Assembly: GCA_902775375.1 (NCBI GenBank)
Contig: CACYLU010000001.1
Coordinates: forward strand, 62,001 to 126,000
DNA: 64,000 bases
Direction: 5' to 3'
Source of the DNA: an uncultured Bacteroidales bacterium
Lineage (GTDB): Bacteria; Bacteroidota; Bacteroidia; Bacteroidales; Bacteroidaceae
The notes below the pieces were generated by a model. The model was given only the letters and a program-made list of their open reading frames with translations. It ran no database searches and had not been told where the DNA came from. A program made the position numbers and the translations under genes. Shown here piece after piece: positions 24,853-32,065 of the stretch. Within the stretch, counting starts at the first letter, position 1. Each line of letters begins with the position of its first letter.

Positions 24853-25017
24853 AAATAATAAAGACTGGGGATAAAGGTACGAATAAAAAGCGAGAATAAT
24901 GTCGCAAAAGTGAAAACACCTTAATTCATTCGCGAGATGAAAACATTTTTAACCTTCCAACATTTCATTTAATTTTTTTAAATAAAGGTATCCAAACATC
25001 CTGATGAGGAGTTTGAC
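24853..25017 (-). promoter_or_regulatory. Leader of the methyltransferase operon with an imperfect tandem repeat
   Basis: TCGCAAAAGTGAAAACA (24902-24918) and TCGCGAGATGAAAACA (24930-24945) repeat with a 28-bp period, upstream of the operon on its minus-strand promoter side. TACCTTTA on the minus strand (RC of 24875-24882) is a weak -7 candidate. A regulator binding two sites on nearly the same DNA face is plausible. Confidence 0.4.
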
Positions 25018-25539
25018 TTATAAAATAGTTTTACATACATACTTCTCTATATCCACTTCGGGCAGGATGCTGCCTTTTGACCTTACTTCGTTGATGAACG
25101 TCTTCACCTCGTCGGTGGTCATCAAATGCTTATGCCTCGCATACCAAAGAAAGTCCAAGGTGGTGAGATACGTAATTTTCTTCTCTTGGCAGTAAGCGCG
25201 GATATCGCGCAGGTTGCTGCTGCCTATCACGTTATGCGTAAACAGACAATAGGCCATGCAGGCACTCTCGCCCTTGCCGAATTTGCTTCTTAGCATAGCA
25301 TATTCGCGTAGCATTTCGCCACGAGGGGCAAATGGGTGGAGCGTAATGTTTTTCAGCAGCGCTATTTGGTTGTCAACTTGCGTTCTGATGTCTGATAGCA
25401 ATTCCTCGTGTACGGCTTCGAGCAGCACATATTCATAGTCAGGGAAAATGTTGGGCAACTGACCGAGCCATCCTCCTTTGGCGAAGTGTATCACCACATC
25501 TGCATCCAAGACAATCTGTGTTTTAGCTCCTCTCGCCAT
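25018..25539 (-). CDS. PIN-domain nuclease (toxin-like)
   Basis: 173-aa PIN-fold protein, a probable Mg-dependent RNase. It starts MARGAKTQIVLDADVVIHF (D12, D14 in the first strand), with E91 in the GKGESACMAYC helix and D112 in SSNLRDIRAYC as further acidic site candidates. It is the third gene of an XRE / ImmA-IrrE / PIN operon, one base after the protease stop. In such triads the PIN protein is the likely effector, held in check by the upstream genes; this is inferred from gene order. Longer than a minimal VapC (about 130 aa). Confidence 0.78.
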   Translation of the reverse strand: MARGAKTQIVLDADVVIHFAKGGWLGQLPNIFPDYEYVLLEAVHEELLSDIRTQVDNQIALLKNITLHPFAPRGEMLREYAMLRSKFGKGESACMAYCLFTHNVIGSSNLRDIRAYCQEKKITYLTTLDFLWYARHKHLMTTDEVKTFINEVRSKGSILPEVDIEKYVCKTIL

Positions 25540-25540
25540 C

Positions 25541-26251
25541 CTATTTCAGCAGGTTTAACAATTCAACATAGTGGCCCTCGGAAATGCGCTCCTGCTCAAA
25601 CAACAGACGCGCTTTTTCGCCGAAGTCGCCAATCACAACACCTTCGTTGCCTGGTTGATAGAGCGAGAGGTCGTAACCGTATTCTGCGGCAATCCGCTGA
25701 ATCTCCATACTCTCGGCCAGATGCTCCTGTAACTCTTCTTCTGTAAGCAGGCGCAGGTGGCGCAAACAATAGCACAGCGACTGGTGGCTAACACCAAACA
25801 ACTGTTCTATGCGCAGCATCGTGGCGGTCGAGATATGACGGTTCACAATCTCTTCTGAAGGAATCGAATCCAATACGCCTGCCTGTGGCAAAAGCAGGGC
25901 TGATGCAAAGGAATTGGCATTTATTTCGGCAGGATCTTTCTCCATACCGGGGGTTCCACAGATATGCGGCTTGGGCTCTTCATCATAATAAAGATGAAAC
26001 AGCTCGTGGCAAATTGTGAAGTGCTGACGTCCGCGCGAGTTGTTCGAGTTGACGAGCATAAACTTCGCCCGCTCATCGGATGAGCGCACCGAAAGGCCGC
26101 AAGCCTTCTCTGAGAGGGGACGATAAATCACCTTAATTCCCAGTTTGCGCAGCAGTGTCTTTGTGTGGATAGGCTCTGACGGGTTCAAGCCCGCCAATAA
26201 ACGCATCTTCACTGCCAGTTGTTCGATTACTTCTTTGGTTAACTTCTTCAT
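25541..26251 (-). CDS. ImmA/IrrE-family metallopeptidase
   Basis: 236-aa protein with the gluzincin motif HELFH (H82, E83, H86) inside QHFTICHELFHLYYDEE, followed by NANSFASALLLP, the helix that normally supplies the third zinc ligand in this family. Members cleave XRE repressors (ImmA on ImmR, IrrE on DdrO) after a stress signal. A C-terminal part (residues about 150-236) looks like an additional helical domain. Its start overlaps the XRE gene stop as ATGA (26248-26251), and the PIN gene follows after one base. Confidence 0.88.
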   Translation of the reverse strand: MKKLTKEVIEQLAVKMRLLAGLNPSEPIHTKTLLRKLGIKVIYRPLSEKACGLSVRSSDERAKFMLVNSNNSRGRQHFTICHELFHLYYDEEPKPHICGTPGMEKDPAEINANSFASALLLPQAGVLDSIPSEEIVNRHISTATMLRIEQLFGVSHQSLCYCLRHLRLLTEEELQEHLAESMEIQRIAAEYGYDLSLYQPGNEGVVIGDFGEKARLLFEQERISEGHYVELLNLLK

Positions 26252-26586
26252 TCTTCAAGCATTTTCTGCATTTTCATATACTCCAGCACCACTTGTTTAA
26301 AGCGTGCCACCTCCTTCATGTCGGCCTCTGTCAGCCCGTCTGTACGGAAGGCACAAACCATCATCTGGTCTTTCACCGTCTCCACATCTGGTTCGAACAG
26401 GAGTTCCAACTCACAACCCAACAATGATGCCGAACGTTCCAGCACCTCCAGCGGAGCCTCGCGCTCGCCAGCCTCATAGTTGGCATATGCACTACGCCCG
26501 ATGCCCAGATAGTTTGACATCTGCTCCTGCGTCAGGTCATTAGCTTCACGCAGCATTTTCAGATTTCTTCCAATCACGTTGCTCAT
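26248..26586 (-). CDS. XRE-family HTH transcriptional regulator
   Basis: 112-aa DNA-binding protein with an N-terminal helix-turn-helix (NLKMLREANDLTQEQMSNYLGIGRSAYANYEAGER) and a helical C-terminus. First gene of the triad and the probable repressor and cleavage target of the ImmA/IrrE protein, by analogy with ImmR/DdrO. The promoter (26622-26653) and an overlapping inverted repeat (26602-26622) lie directly upstream and suit autoregulation. Confidence 0.88.
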   Translation of the reverse strand: MSNVIGRNLKMLREANDLTQEQMSNYLGIGRSAYANYEAGEREAPLEVLERSASLLGCELELLFEPDVETVKDQMMVCAFRTDGLTEADMKEVARFKQVVLEYMKMQKMLEE

Positions 26587-26601
26587 AGTTCTTAGTTTCT
26601 A

Positions 26602-26653
26602 GTCATAGTGTTATTCTGTGACAAATTTAGCAACAATAAATCAAATTGCCAAA
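26602..26653 (-). promoter_or_regulatory. XRE operon promoter and candidate operator
   Basis: On the minus strand TTTG (RC of 26650-26653), a 20-nt spacer and TAAATTTG (RC of 26622-26629) match the Bacteroidetes consensus. GTCATAG (26602-26608) and CTGTGAC (26616-26622) form a 7-bp inverted repeat with one mismatch that touches the -7 box, a likely XRE operator. Confidence 0.7.
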
Positions 26654-26675
26654 TTTTTGCCACGTTTTTTAACAA

Positions 26676-26823
26676 GGTCAAAGTGGTCAAGGTCAAAATG
26701 GTCATTTTCATTTTTGGATTCGGTCATTTGCTCACTATAATAATAAATTAATTTATTATTATAGTGGGGATTTTGACAAGCAGAAAACGATTTTGACCAA
26801 ATGACCAAATGACCAAAATGACC
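26676..26823. repeat. GGTCA/TGACC inverted array around a perfect 34-bp palindrome
   Basis: Left arm: GGTCA at 26676, 26685, 26691, 26700 and 26722. Right arm: TGACC at 26794, 26802, 26810 and 26819. Between them 26733-26766 is a perfect palindrome of 17-bp arms with no loop, starting CACTATAATAATAAAT. The whole could extrude as a cruciform or bind a protein array. It fills the gap between the divergent XRE operon and the HU gene. 26676-26704 is an exact inverted copy of 16526-16554. Confidence 0.9.
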
Positions 26824-27118
26824 GCGCAAACACCCCCTTACGTCACAGAGGGTAGTTTGTGATTAGTTGTCATACTATCGGAAAAAATTTTTTTGAAAAA
26901 AATAGCAAAACATTCGAGAACCGCAATCCCGGTGTTATATCTTTGCATCACCAAACCGAAACAAGTTTTTTGCGTCCACAGTTAGGAAAATAATTCTCTG
27001 TAGTTAAGCAGGCGATTTTGGCTGGTGCACAAGCTGAAAAAACGGCTGACCTGTGGCAGGAAGAAACGAAGGTTGGTAAGTAACTTTTTATTAACACACT
27101 AAAACACGACAAACTATT
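26824..27118 (+). promoter_or_regulatory. Leader and promoter region of the HU-like gene
   Basis: TATCTTTG at 26938-26945 is a consensus -7 box; the -33 position reads TTCG (26913), a weak match. About 170 nt of leader follow before ATG 27119. No open frame in it is convincing. Long leaders of this kind may be structured, but I see no known riboswitch. Confidence 0.5.
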
Positions 27119-27661
27119 ATGGCAATGAAAGTGAAGGCCGTTGAACGCCTGGTGAAGTTCAACAAGAATTCTGCGGGAGAGTACCGCTATGTCATGCAGC
27201 CGGATTTGTATATCCCGCTCAGTCAGGAAAAGGTAATCAAGGAAGCAGCCCTCAGAAGTGGCGTGAGCCGAGGCGTGATGCAGGCGTGCTGGGATGCCGC
27301 TGGCGAGGTGATCAAGGCATGGGCTACCGAAGGTCACAGCGTGGCACTGCCAGGATTGGGTACCATGCGCTTCGGCATCAGGGCAGCCAGCGTGGCCGAT
27401 GTGAACGACGTGAAGACATCGCTCATCAGGACCCGACGCATCATCTTCACGCCTGCCGTTGACCTGAAGGAGGAACTGGCTAATGCTGCCATTCAGATTA
27501 CCTGCTACGACCGCAACGGCGAAGAGGTGAAACGCGTCACCAGCTCTGACGCTGGCACCATCGAGGACAATGACGATGCTGATACCCGCACTGATACTGG
27601 TGGCTCAACTGGTGGTAACACTGGAGGCGGTGGTGACACTGGCGACGGCCCTCAGATCTAA
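27119..27661 (+). CDS. HU-like DNA-binding protein (Bacteroides HU-HIG type)
   Basis: 180-aa protein. Residues about 25-120 follow the HU/IHF fold: QEKVIKEAALRSGVSRGVMQACWDAAGEVIKAW (helices), GHSVALPGLGTMRFGIRA (strand and turn) and SLIRTRRIIFTPAVDLKEEL (arm). The C-terminus (about 145-180) is an acidic Asp/Thr stretch followed by Gly-rich TGGSTGGNTGGGGDTGDG. This longer variant differs from housekeeping HU (about 90 aa) and is typical of Bacteroides modules carrying DUF3987 and smalltalk genes. It points away from the minus-strand half of the island. Confidence 0.88.
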   Translation: MAMKVKAVERLVKFNKNSAGEYRYVMQPDLYIPLSQEKVIKEAALRSGVSRGVMQACWDAAGEVIKAWATEGHSVALPGLGTMRFGIRAASVADVNDVKTSLIRTRRIIFTPAVDLKEELANAAIQITCYDRNGEEVKRVTSSDAGTIEDNDDADTRTDTGGSTGGNTGGGGDTGDGPQI

Positions 27662-27666
27662 ACAAT

Positions 27667-27701
27667 GAGCTTCGCCCTGAAGGGCCCTCAGGGTGAAGCT
27701 C
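27667..27701 (+). terminator. Hairpin after the HU-like gene
   Basis: GAGCTTCGCCCTGA (27667-27680) pairs with TCAGGGTGAAGCTC (27688-27701), with one G-T pair and a 7-nt loop, six bases after the stop. There is no T-run, so it may cap the HU mRNA or act as an imperfect terminator. Confidence 0.55.
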
Positions 27702-27969
27702 TTAAACATCAAATCATGACCAATAATAAAAGAAAGAGCATAAGCGGAGAGGCGGTAAGATTTTATGAAGATTTTGCGTTAAAAGGGAAAATCAACTTTT
27801 TGGAGCAGCGAGAGCCATTATGCTTGCATGTTTGGCCGAGTCGTGACAAAATAGGATGAAATCAAATAAGACCGAAGGTCGTCTATTTTCCCTTAGCAAA
27901 AGCAAAATATAATTAGCCTCGGAGGTTCAGCTCTTGATTTTATTAGGGTCAACAAAACCTAATAACACT
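27702..27969 (+). other. Non-coding leader before the smalltalk gene
   Basis: 268 bp (308 bp from the HU stop) with no convincing gene. AAGGGAAAAT (about 27784-27793) and ATTTTCCCTT (about 27885-27894) could pair over 90 nt. TTATTAGG (27940-27947) and CCTAATAA (27958-27965) pair just before the smalltalk ATG and could hide its start. No promoter box is clear. Confidence 0.4.
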
Positions 27970-28086
27970 ATGAAAAACAAAGAATTTTGGAAATCCGTTA
28001 TTCAACTGGCAATATCGGTTTTGACAGCTGCACTGACAGCCATCAGCACTACAAGCTGCATGGGACATGGTCCTGTATTCTTCTAA
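27970..28086 (+). CDS. Smalltalk microprotein
   Basis: 38-aa protein: MKNKEFWKSVIQLAISVLTA, then ALTAISTTSCMGHGPVFF. A short charged N-terminus, one hydrophobic segment (residues about 10-28) and a cysteine near the end match the small family annotated as smalltalk in Bacteroides, normally found between an HU gene and a cell-wall amidase. Function unknown; membrane insertion and a holin-like role have been suggested to me only by its neighbours. Here no amidase follows; a degenerate copy of its last codons and a strong terminator do. Confidence 0.75.
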   Translation: MKNKEFWKSVIQLAISVLTAALTAISTTSCMGHGPVFF

Positions 28087-28090
28087 AAAG

Positions 28091-28143
28091 AATATTTTAG
28101 AAAAATATTTCTGAAAGCATGGGGCACGACCCTATATTCTTCC
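28091..28143 (+). pseudogene. Hairpin and degenerate repeat of the smalltalk 3' end
   Basis: AATATTTT/AAAATATT (28091-28109) form a hairpin. Then 28117-28143 matches 28058-28084 at 21 of 27 bases and would read MGHDPIFF against MGHGPVFF in the gene. It looks like the remnant of a second smalltalk copy or an imperfect tandem duplication of its end. Confidence 0.5.
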
Positions 28144-28145
28144 AA

Positions 28146-28178
28146 CGGATAGCCCCCTCTTGGGGGCTCTCCGTTTTT
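28146..28178 (+). terminator. Strong terminator at the right end of the island
   Basis: CGGATAGCCCCC and GGGGGCTCTCCG pair around TCTT (28146-28173, one mismatch), followed by TTTTT. It closes the HU/smalltalk unit. Confidence 0.85.
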
Positions 28179-28452
28179 GAGGGGGTATAAACAAGCTGTC
28201 TTCTGCCTTCTGCCCTCTGTCTTCTGCCTTCAGCCCTCTTCCCTCTCCTTCTTCTATCTTTCTCCTTTCTCTTTCGAAATCTGCAAAAATCGTTAAAATA
28301 AAACTGGAAAAGCATGATTAGCTCATCTTTCAGCACCATTTTTGGAGTATTTTAATTAGCTTTGCAAAAATACTAATCACTAAAAGAGAAACTATGCTTT
28401 TCTCCTTTTTGCAAAGGAAACAGAACAAGGCAGTAGTTGGGTTGGAAAGAAT
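28179..28452 (+). other. Pyrimidine-rich tract and rmuC promoter region
   Basis: 28197-28262 is almost pure pyrimidine with repeated CTTCTGCC(T/C)T units, a simple-sequence element. Near the gene TAGCTTTG (28357-28364) is a good -7 box, but no -33 element stands at the usual distance. About 90 nt of leader precede ATG 28453. Confidence 0.45.
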
Positions 28453-30003
28453 ATGGAAGCAAATACTATACTGATACTATTAGGCATTCTGCTGGCAGTG
28501 GCCATCATAGGCCTTATAGTGCTATATCACCAAAAGAACCAGGTAAAGACAAGCCTGGAAGTGGCTAAGGTGAACTGGGAGAACGAGCGCAAACTGCGTG
28601 AGGAAGAGAAAGCCGAAAGCGAACAGGAGATGCAGGAAGCCAAGACGGAATGGGAGCGACAAAGAAATGCCGCCAAGGATGAGCTGGTGAAGCAGATTGC
28701 CCTGATGAAAGAGGAAGGGGATAAGCGCAGGCAGGAGGCGTTGGAAAGTTTGGAAAAGTCGTATGAGGAACGCCTAAAAACACAGGAGCAGCACAACAAG
28801 GACACGCTTGACAAGCTGGAGCGGGCACACAAGGAACGGCTCGACACGCAGGAAAAACACTATAAGGAGGCCATCGAGGAACAGCAGAATAAGTTTGACG
28901 AAACCATCAGCAAGATGACTGCCCAGCTGCGACTGGCCACTGACGAGATGCTGAAGCAAAGGCAGCAGGAGTTTGCGGAATCGAGCAACAACAACCTGGG
29001 TCAGATAGTGAACCCGCTGAAAGAAACCATCGAGCAGATGAAGCAGGTGATGAACGACAGTACGCTGAAACAAACTGAATTGAGCAGCGACCTGAAGGCC
29101 AACATCGAGAACATGATGCGACAAAGCGAAGCTGCCAAGATGAGTACAGAAGAACTGACACGCGTGTTCAAACATGGCTCAAAGGTGCAAGGCGACTGGG
29201 GTGAGACGGTGCTGAACGAACTGCTGGAGGCACAAGGGCTGACAGAGGGAATACACTACGACTTGCAACCTTATATCAAGGATGCGCAAGGACAAATCAG
29301 CAAATCGGAGGAGGGAAGCATGATGCGTCCTGACGTGATTTTGCACCTCGATCAGCGACGTGAGGTGATTATCGACTCGAAAGTGTCGCTCACCGCCTTC
29401 ATTGACTATGTGAATGCCGAGGATGAGACAGAGCGTGAGCGATTGCTGAAGGCACATGTTGACAGCATCAACAAGCATGTGAAAGAACTGTCGAACAAAG
29501 ACTACTCAAAGTATATCCAGAAGCCCAAGGTGAAGATGGATTATGTGATTATGTTCGTACCCAACACAGGGGCGCTGTGGACAGCTTTGAAGGCGCAACC
29601 CGACCTGTGGCGCAAGGCGATGGCGAAGAACGTGTATATCGCTGACGAGCAGACGCTGTTTGCCGCATTGCGCATCATAGCACTGACGTGGACGCAGATT
29701 ACCCAGATACAGAACCACGAGGAGGTGTATAAGCTGGCCAATGAGATGCTGGACAGAGTAGGAATTTTCATGAAACGCTACCAAGCCATAGGCAAGGCGC
29801 TTGATACGGCCAAGACGTCGTATGATGACGGATTGAAGAACTTGAAACCTGATGGGAAGAGCATCCTTCAAACATGCAATAAACTCATCAAGCTGGGGGC
29901 GAAGCAAAGCGACAAAAACCCACTGCCACAGCTTATCGACATAGATGAGGTGCCAGCGATAGAGGCACATAGTGAAGAAGAGCCGGCAGAAGAAAACGCC
30001 TGA
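28453..30003 (+). CDS. rmuC: RmuC-family DNA recombination protein
   Basis: 516-aa protein. One N-terminal membrane segment (ILILLGILLAVAIIGLIVLY) anchors it. Residues about 30-220 are a long Glu/Lys/Gln coiled coil. The RmuC core follows: GSKVQGDWGETVLNELLEAQGL, MRPDVILHLDQRREVIIDSKVSL (nuclease-like strand pair with D and DSK) and YADEQTLFAALRIIALTW-type helix. RmuC limits certain rearrangements between inverted repeats in E. coli; the biochemistry is not settled. It ends one base before the convergent gene at 30004. Confidence 0.9.
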   Translation: MEANTILILLGILLAVAIIGLIVLYHQKNQVKTSLEVAKVNWENERKLREEEKAESEQEMQEAKTEWERQRNAAKDELVKQIALMKEEGDKRRQEALESLEKSYEERLKTQEQHNKDTLDKLERAHKERLDTQEKHYKEAIEEQQNKFDETISKMTAQLRLATDEMLKQRQQEFAESSNNNLGQIVNPLKETIEQMKQVMNDSTLKQTELSSDLKANIENMMRQSEAAKMSTEELTRVFKHGSKVQGDWGETVLNELLEAQGLTEGIHYDLQPYIKDAQGQISKSEEGSMMRPDVILHLDQRREVIIDSKVSLTAFIDYVNAEDETERERLLKAHVDSINKHVKELSNKDYSKYIQKPKVKMDYVIMFVPNTGALWTALKAQPDLWRKAMAKNVYIADEQTLFAALRIIALTWTQITQIQNHEEVYKLANEMLDRVGIFMKRYQAIGKALDTAKTSYDDGLKNLKPDGKSILQTCNKLIKLGAKQSDKNPLPQLIDIDEVPAIEAHSEEEPAEENA

Positions 30004-32025
30004 TTATTCAGATTTGTTCTTACTGAATACCAATCGGTCTTCCGTCATGCGCACCATGTATTGCTGAATGATGGCTTTCAGGGTGCGTTCCATTTCTGCC
30101 TCCACATCGCCTAACTGACCTTTGAGGTTGTTGTGCAGGAACCAGTCGGTGCGATAGTTGTAGATGGCTTTCACCTCACCTTCATCAGTAAACTGCATCA
30201 CATAGTCGCCCTTGACATACTGATACATGCCATTATTGTTGTTGATGGCCCATGTGTCGGCATCAGGGGTAGTCAGCAAGTCGGTACCGAAAGCCACATA
30301 TGGGTCGGCATAACCCAAGTAGCTCAATACGGTGGGCATGATGTCAATCTGCTGGGCAATGCAGTGACGACGCTCTGCCGGCAGCTGACCAGAAGGGTCA
30401 AAGAACAGGATGCTGCCTCCATACAACCCCAAATCGGTTTGATACTCAGGGCGTGAACTCAGGTTGGTATGGTCGGACGTGATGACAAACAGGGTGTTGT
30501 CGTACCAAGATTGCTGCTTTGCTGTGTCGAAGAACTTACGCAGGGCAGCATCAACATAACGGATGCATTTGTGCATGGGGTTATCGTCGCCCGGCTCATC
30601 GGCAAATACATCGCGATAGCGCTCAGGCACGACAAACGGATGGTGTGAACTGGCAGTAAACAGCGAAGTGACGAAAGGTTGCTGCATCTCCGACATCTTC
30701 AAGGCATAGAACTGCAGAAACTCCTCGTCCCAAATGGCCCAAGACCCGTCGAAATCGGCATCACCGTTAAAACGCTTGTCCTGGTTGTACTCCGTGCGCC
30801 CGAAATAGTCTTTATAGCCCGTTGTCTTGGCAAAAGCCTCAAAGCCCATCGACCCATTCTCTGCCCCATGGAAGAAAGCCGAGTAATAGCCCTTCTTGCC
30901 CAACTCGCCCGCTATGCCGCTCACCTCATTCACTGAGGCAGGTGTCAGCACGTATGGCTCGATGAAATGGGGAATACTTGACAGAATGGAGGGCATACCG
31001 TCGATGCTCTTGCGCCCATTGGCAAAGGTATAGTCGAAGGTGAGCGAATGTTGCAGCAGCGAATCCACAAAAGGCGTATAGCTCTTGTAATTGGGGTCGC
31101 CCCAGATGTCATTATACGCGCCAATATACTCGCGCCCGAAGCTCTCGATAATGAGCACCACCACGTTCTTCTTTTGCATCTCCACCGTATCGTTAGGCAC
31201 GATAATGGGCTCGTAAATGGTGCTGAGTTCCTCACGAGAGAAGTATTTAGGGTCTTTATATACATTCTTGCCGATGGTACGAATCATCGAAAAAGGCGTG
31301 TTCAGCACGATAGCTGCCTCAGTGGGACGGTTTACGTATTGGTTGGCATTGCTGATAGTAATGGGGCGCACTGCTCTGGTAACACCTCCACGGATGCCAA
31401 ACACAGCCAGGGGGATGAACACCACGAAGCATAGAAGATGGATGAGATAATAGCTGACATATTGCTTCCTGGTGGATAGTATCAACTTACCTACAGGCTT
31501 GACATAGAGGAAATAAAGAGCAGCTATCAGGGCAATGCCAATAAGTACGATGTACCAATGGTTCAGCACCTCAGTACCTAACACTCCTGCCAGGTTGTCC
31601 TCATGACTGAACTCCTGAAATACTGTCATCGTGGTACGGCGTCCCGTGAACTTGAAATACACTGCATCGGCCAGGTTCATCACTATAGCCAAACCATTGA
31701 CCACCACAAACACCCATTTTGCCAGTGTCTGCCACCCATCCCTCTCCTTGAGGTGAAGGGGCAACAACATCAGCAAGGCATACAAGATATTGGTGTACAT
31801 AATGCCAGCAGTATCAAACATCCAGCTACCTTGCAACACTTTTACCATCGATAAATCCCCGAATCCATCAGAAAAAGCGCTCCAGTTCTCACACACATAC
31901 ACCACACGGCACACGGCGTAGGCGAGATAAGCCAGTATAAGGTTGCAGACAAAGGCAACCACGCTTGACACTATGCTACTTTTTAATGGATAATGGATAA
32001 TTGACAATTGATAATTATTACTCAT
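30004..32025 (-). CDS. LTA-synthase/sulfatase-family membrane transferase
   Basis: 673-aa membrane protein: about five N-terminal helices, then an extracytoplasmic alkaline-phosphatase-fold domain (residues about 290-600). NVVVLIIESFGREYIG supplies the first metal site, FANGRKSIDGMPSI the nucleophile region, and VITSDHTNL a later metal site. Relatives transfer phosphoglycerol or phosphoethanolamine; in a Gram-negative this suggests modification of lipid A, glycans or osmoregulated glucans, but the substrate is unknown. Last of a four-gene minus operon. Its first 14 or so residues (MSNNYQLSIIHYPL) are encoded by an ATTATCCATT simple repeat, so the true start is uncertain. Confidence 0.85.
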   Translation of the reverse strand: MSNNYQLSIIHYPLKSSIVSSVVAFVCNLILAYLAYAVCRVVYVCENWSAFSDGFGDLSMVKVLQGSWMFDTAGIMYTNILYALLMLLPLHLKERDGWQTLAKWVFVVVNGLAIVMNLADAVYFKFTGRRTTMTVFQEFSHEDNLAGVLGTEVLNHWYIVLIGIALIAALYFLYVKPVGKLILSTRKQYVSYYLIHLLCFVVFIPLAVFGIRGGVTRAVRPITISNANQYVNRPTEAAIVLNTPFSMIRTIGKNVYKDPKYFSREELSTIYEPIIVPNDTVEMQKKNVVVLIIESFGREYIGAYNDIWGDPNYKSYTPFVDSLLQHSLTFDYTFANGRKSIDGMPSILSSIPHFIEPYVLTPASVNEVSGIAGELGKKGYYSAFFHGAENGSMGFEAFAKTTGYKDYFGRTEYNQDKRFNGDADFDGSWAIWDEEFLQFYALKMSEMQQPFVTSLFTASSHHPFVVPERYRDVFADEPGDDNPMHKCIRYVDAALRKFFDTAKQQSWYDNTLFVITSDHTNLSSRPEYQTDLGLYGGSILFFDPSGQLPAERRHCIAQQIDIMPTVLSYLGYADPYVAFGTDLLTTPDADTWAINNNNGMYQYVKGDYVMQFTDEGEVKAIYNYRTDWFLHNNLKGQLGDVEAEMERTLKAIIQQYMVRMTEDRLVFSKNKSE
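31984..32020. repeat. ATTATCCATTATCC-type repeat overlapping the LTA-synthase start
   Basis: TTAATGGATAATGGATAATT continues into GACAATTGATAATTATTA. It resembles 12394-12413 and 35531-35564. TACATCC(T/G)ACATCC-like tandem units follow at 32045-32072. Confidence 0.5.
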
Positions 32026-32065
32026 ATATCACCTCTATTCCTTCTTACATCCTACATCCGACATC

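Noticed and set aside
26676-26823. CRISPR array
   Set aside because: Repeat units are only 5-9 bp with no unique spacers of 30 bp or so, orientation reverses at the centre, and no cas genes are present.
26641-26829. 62-codon open frame across the GGTCA array (minus strand)
   Set aside because: It is the translated repeat and palindrome (DHFDLDHFDL...), with no promoter or family-like sequence. The DNA structure explains it better than a protein does.
27665-27859. 64-codon frame after the HU gene
   Set aside because: It begins inside the HU terminator hairpin and its first residues are just that hairpin translated. No homology-like pattern.
15614-28178. Prophage
   Set aside because: A hydrolase, an HU-like protein and a helicase-like protein are present, but there is no capsid, terminase, portal, tail or integrase gene.
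28197-28262. Polypyrimidine tract as a coding or RNA gene
   Set aside because: Low-complexity CTTCTGCC repeats only; no structure or start signals beyond simple sequence.
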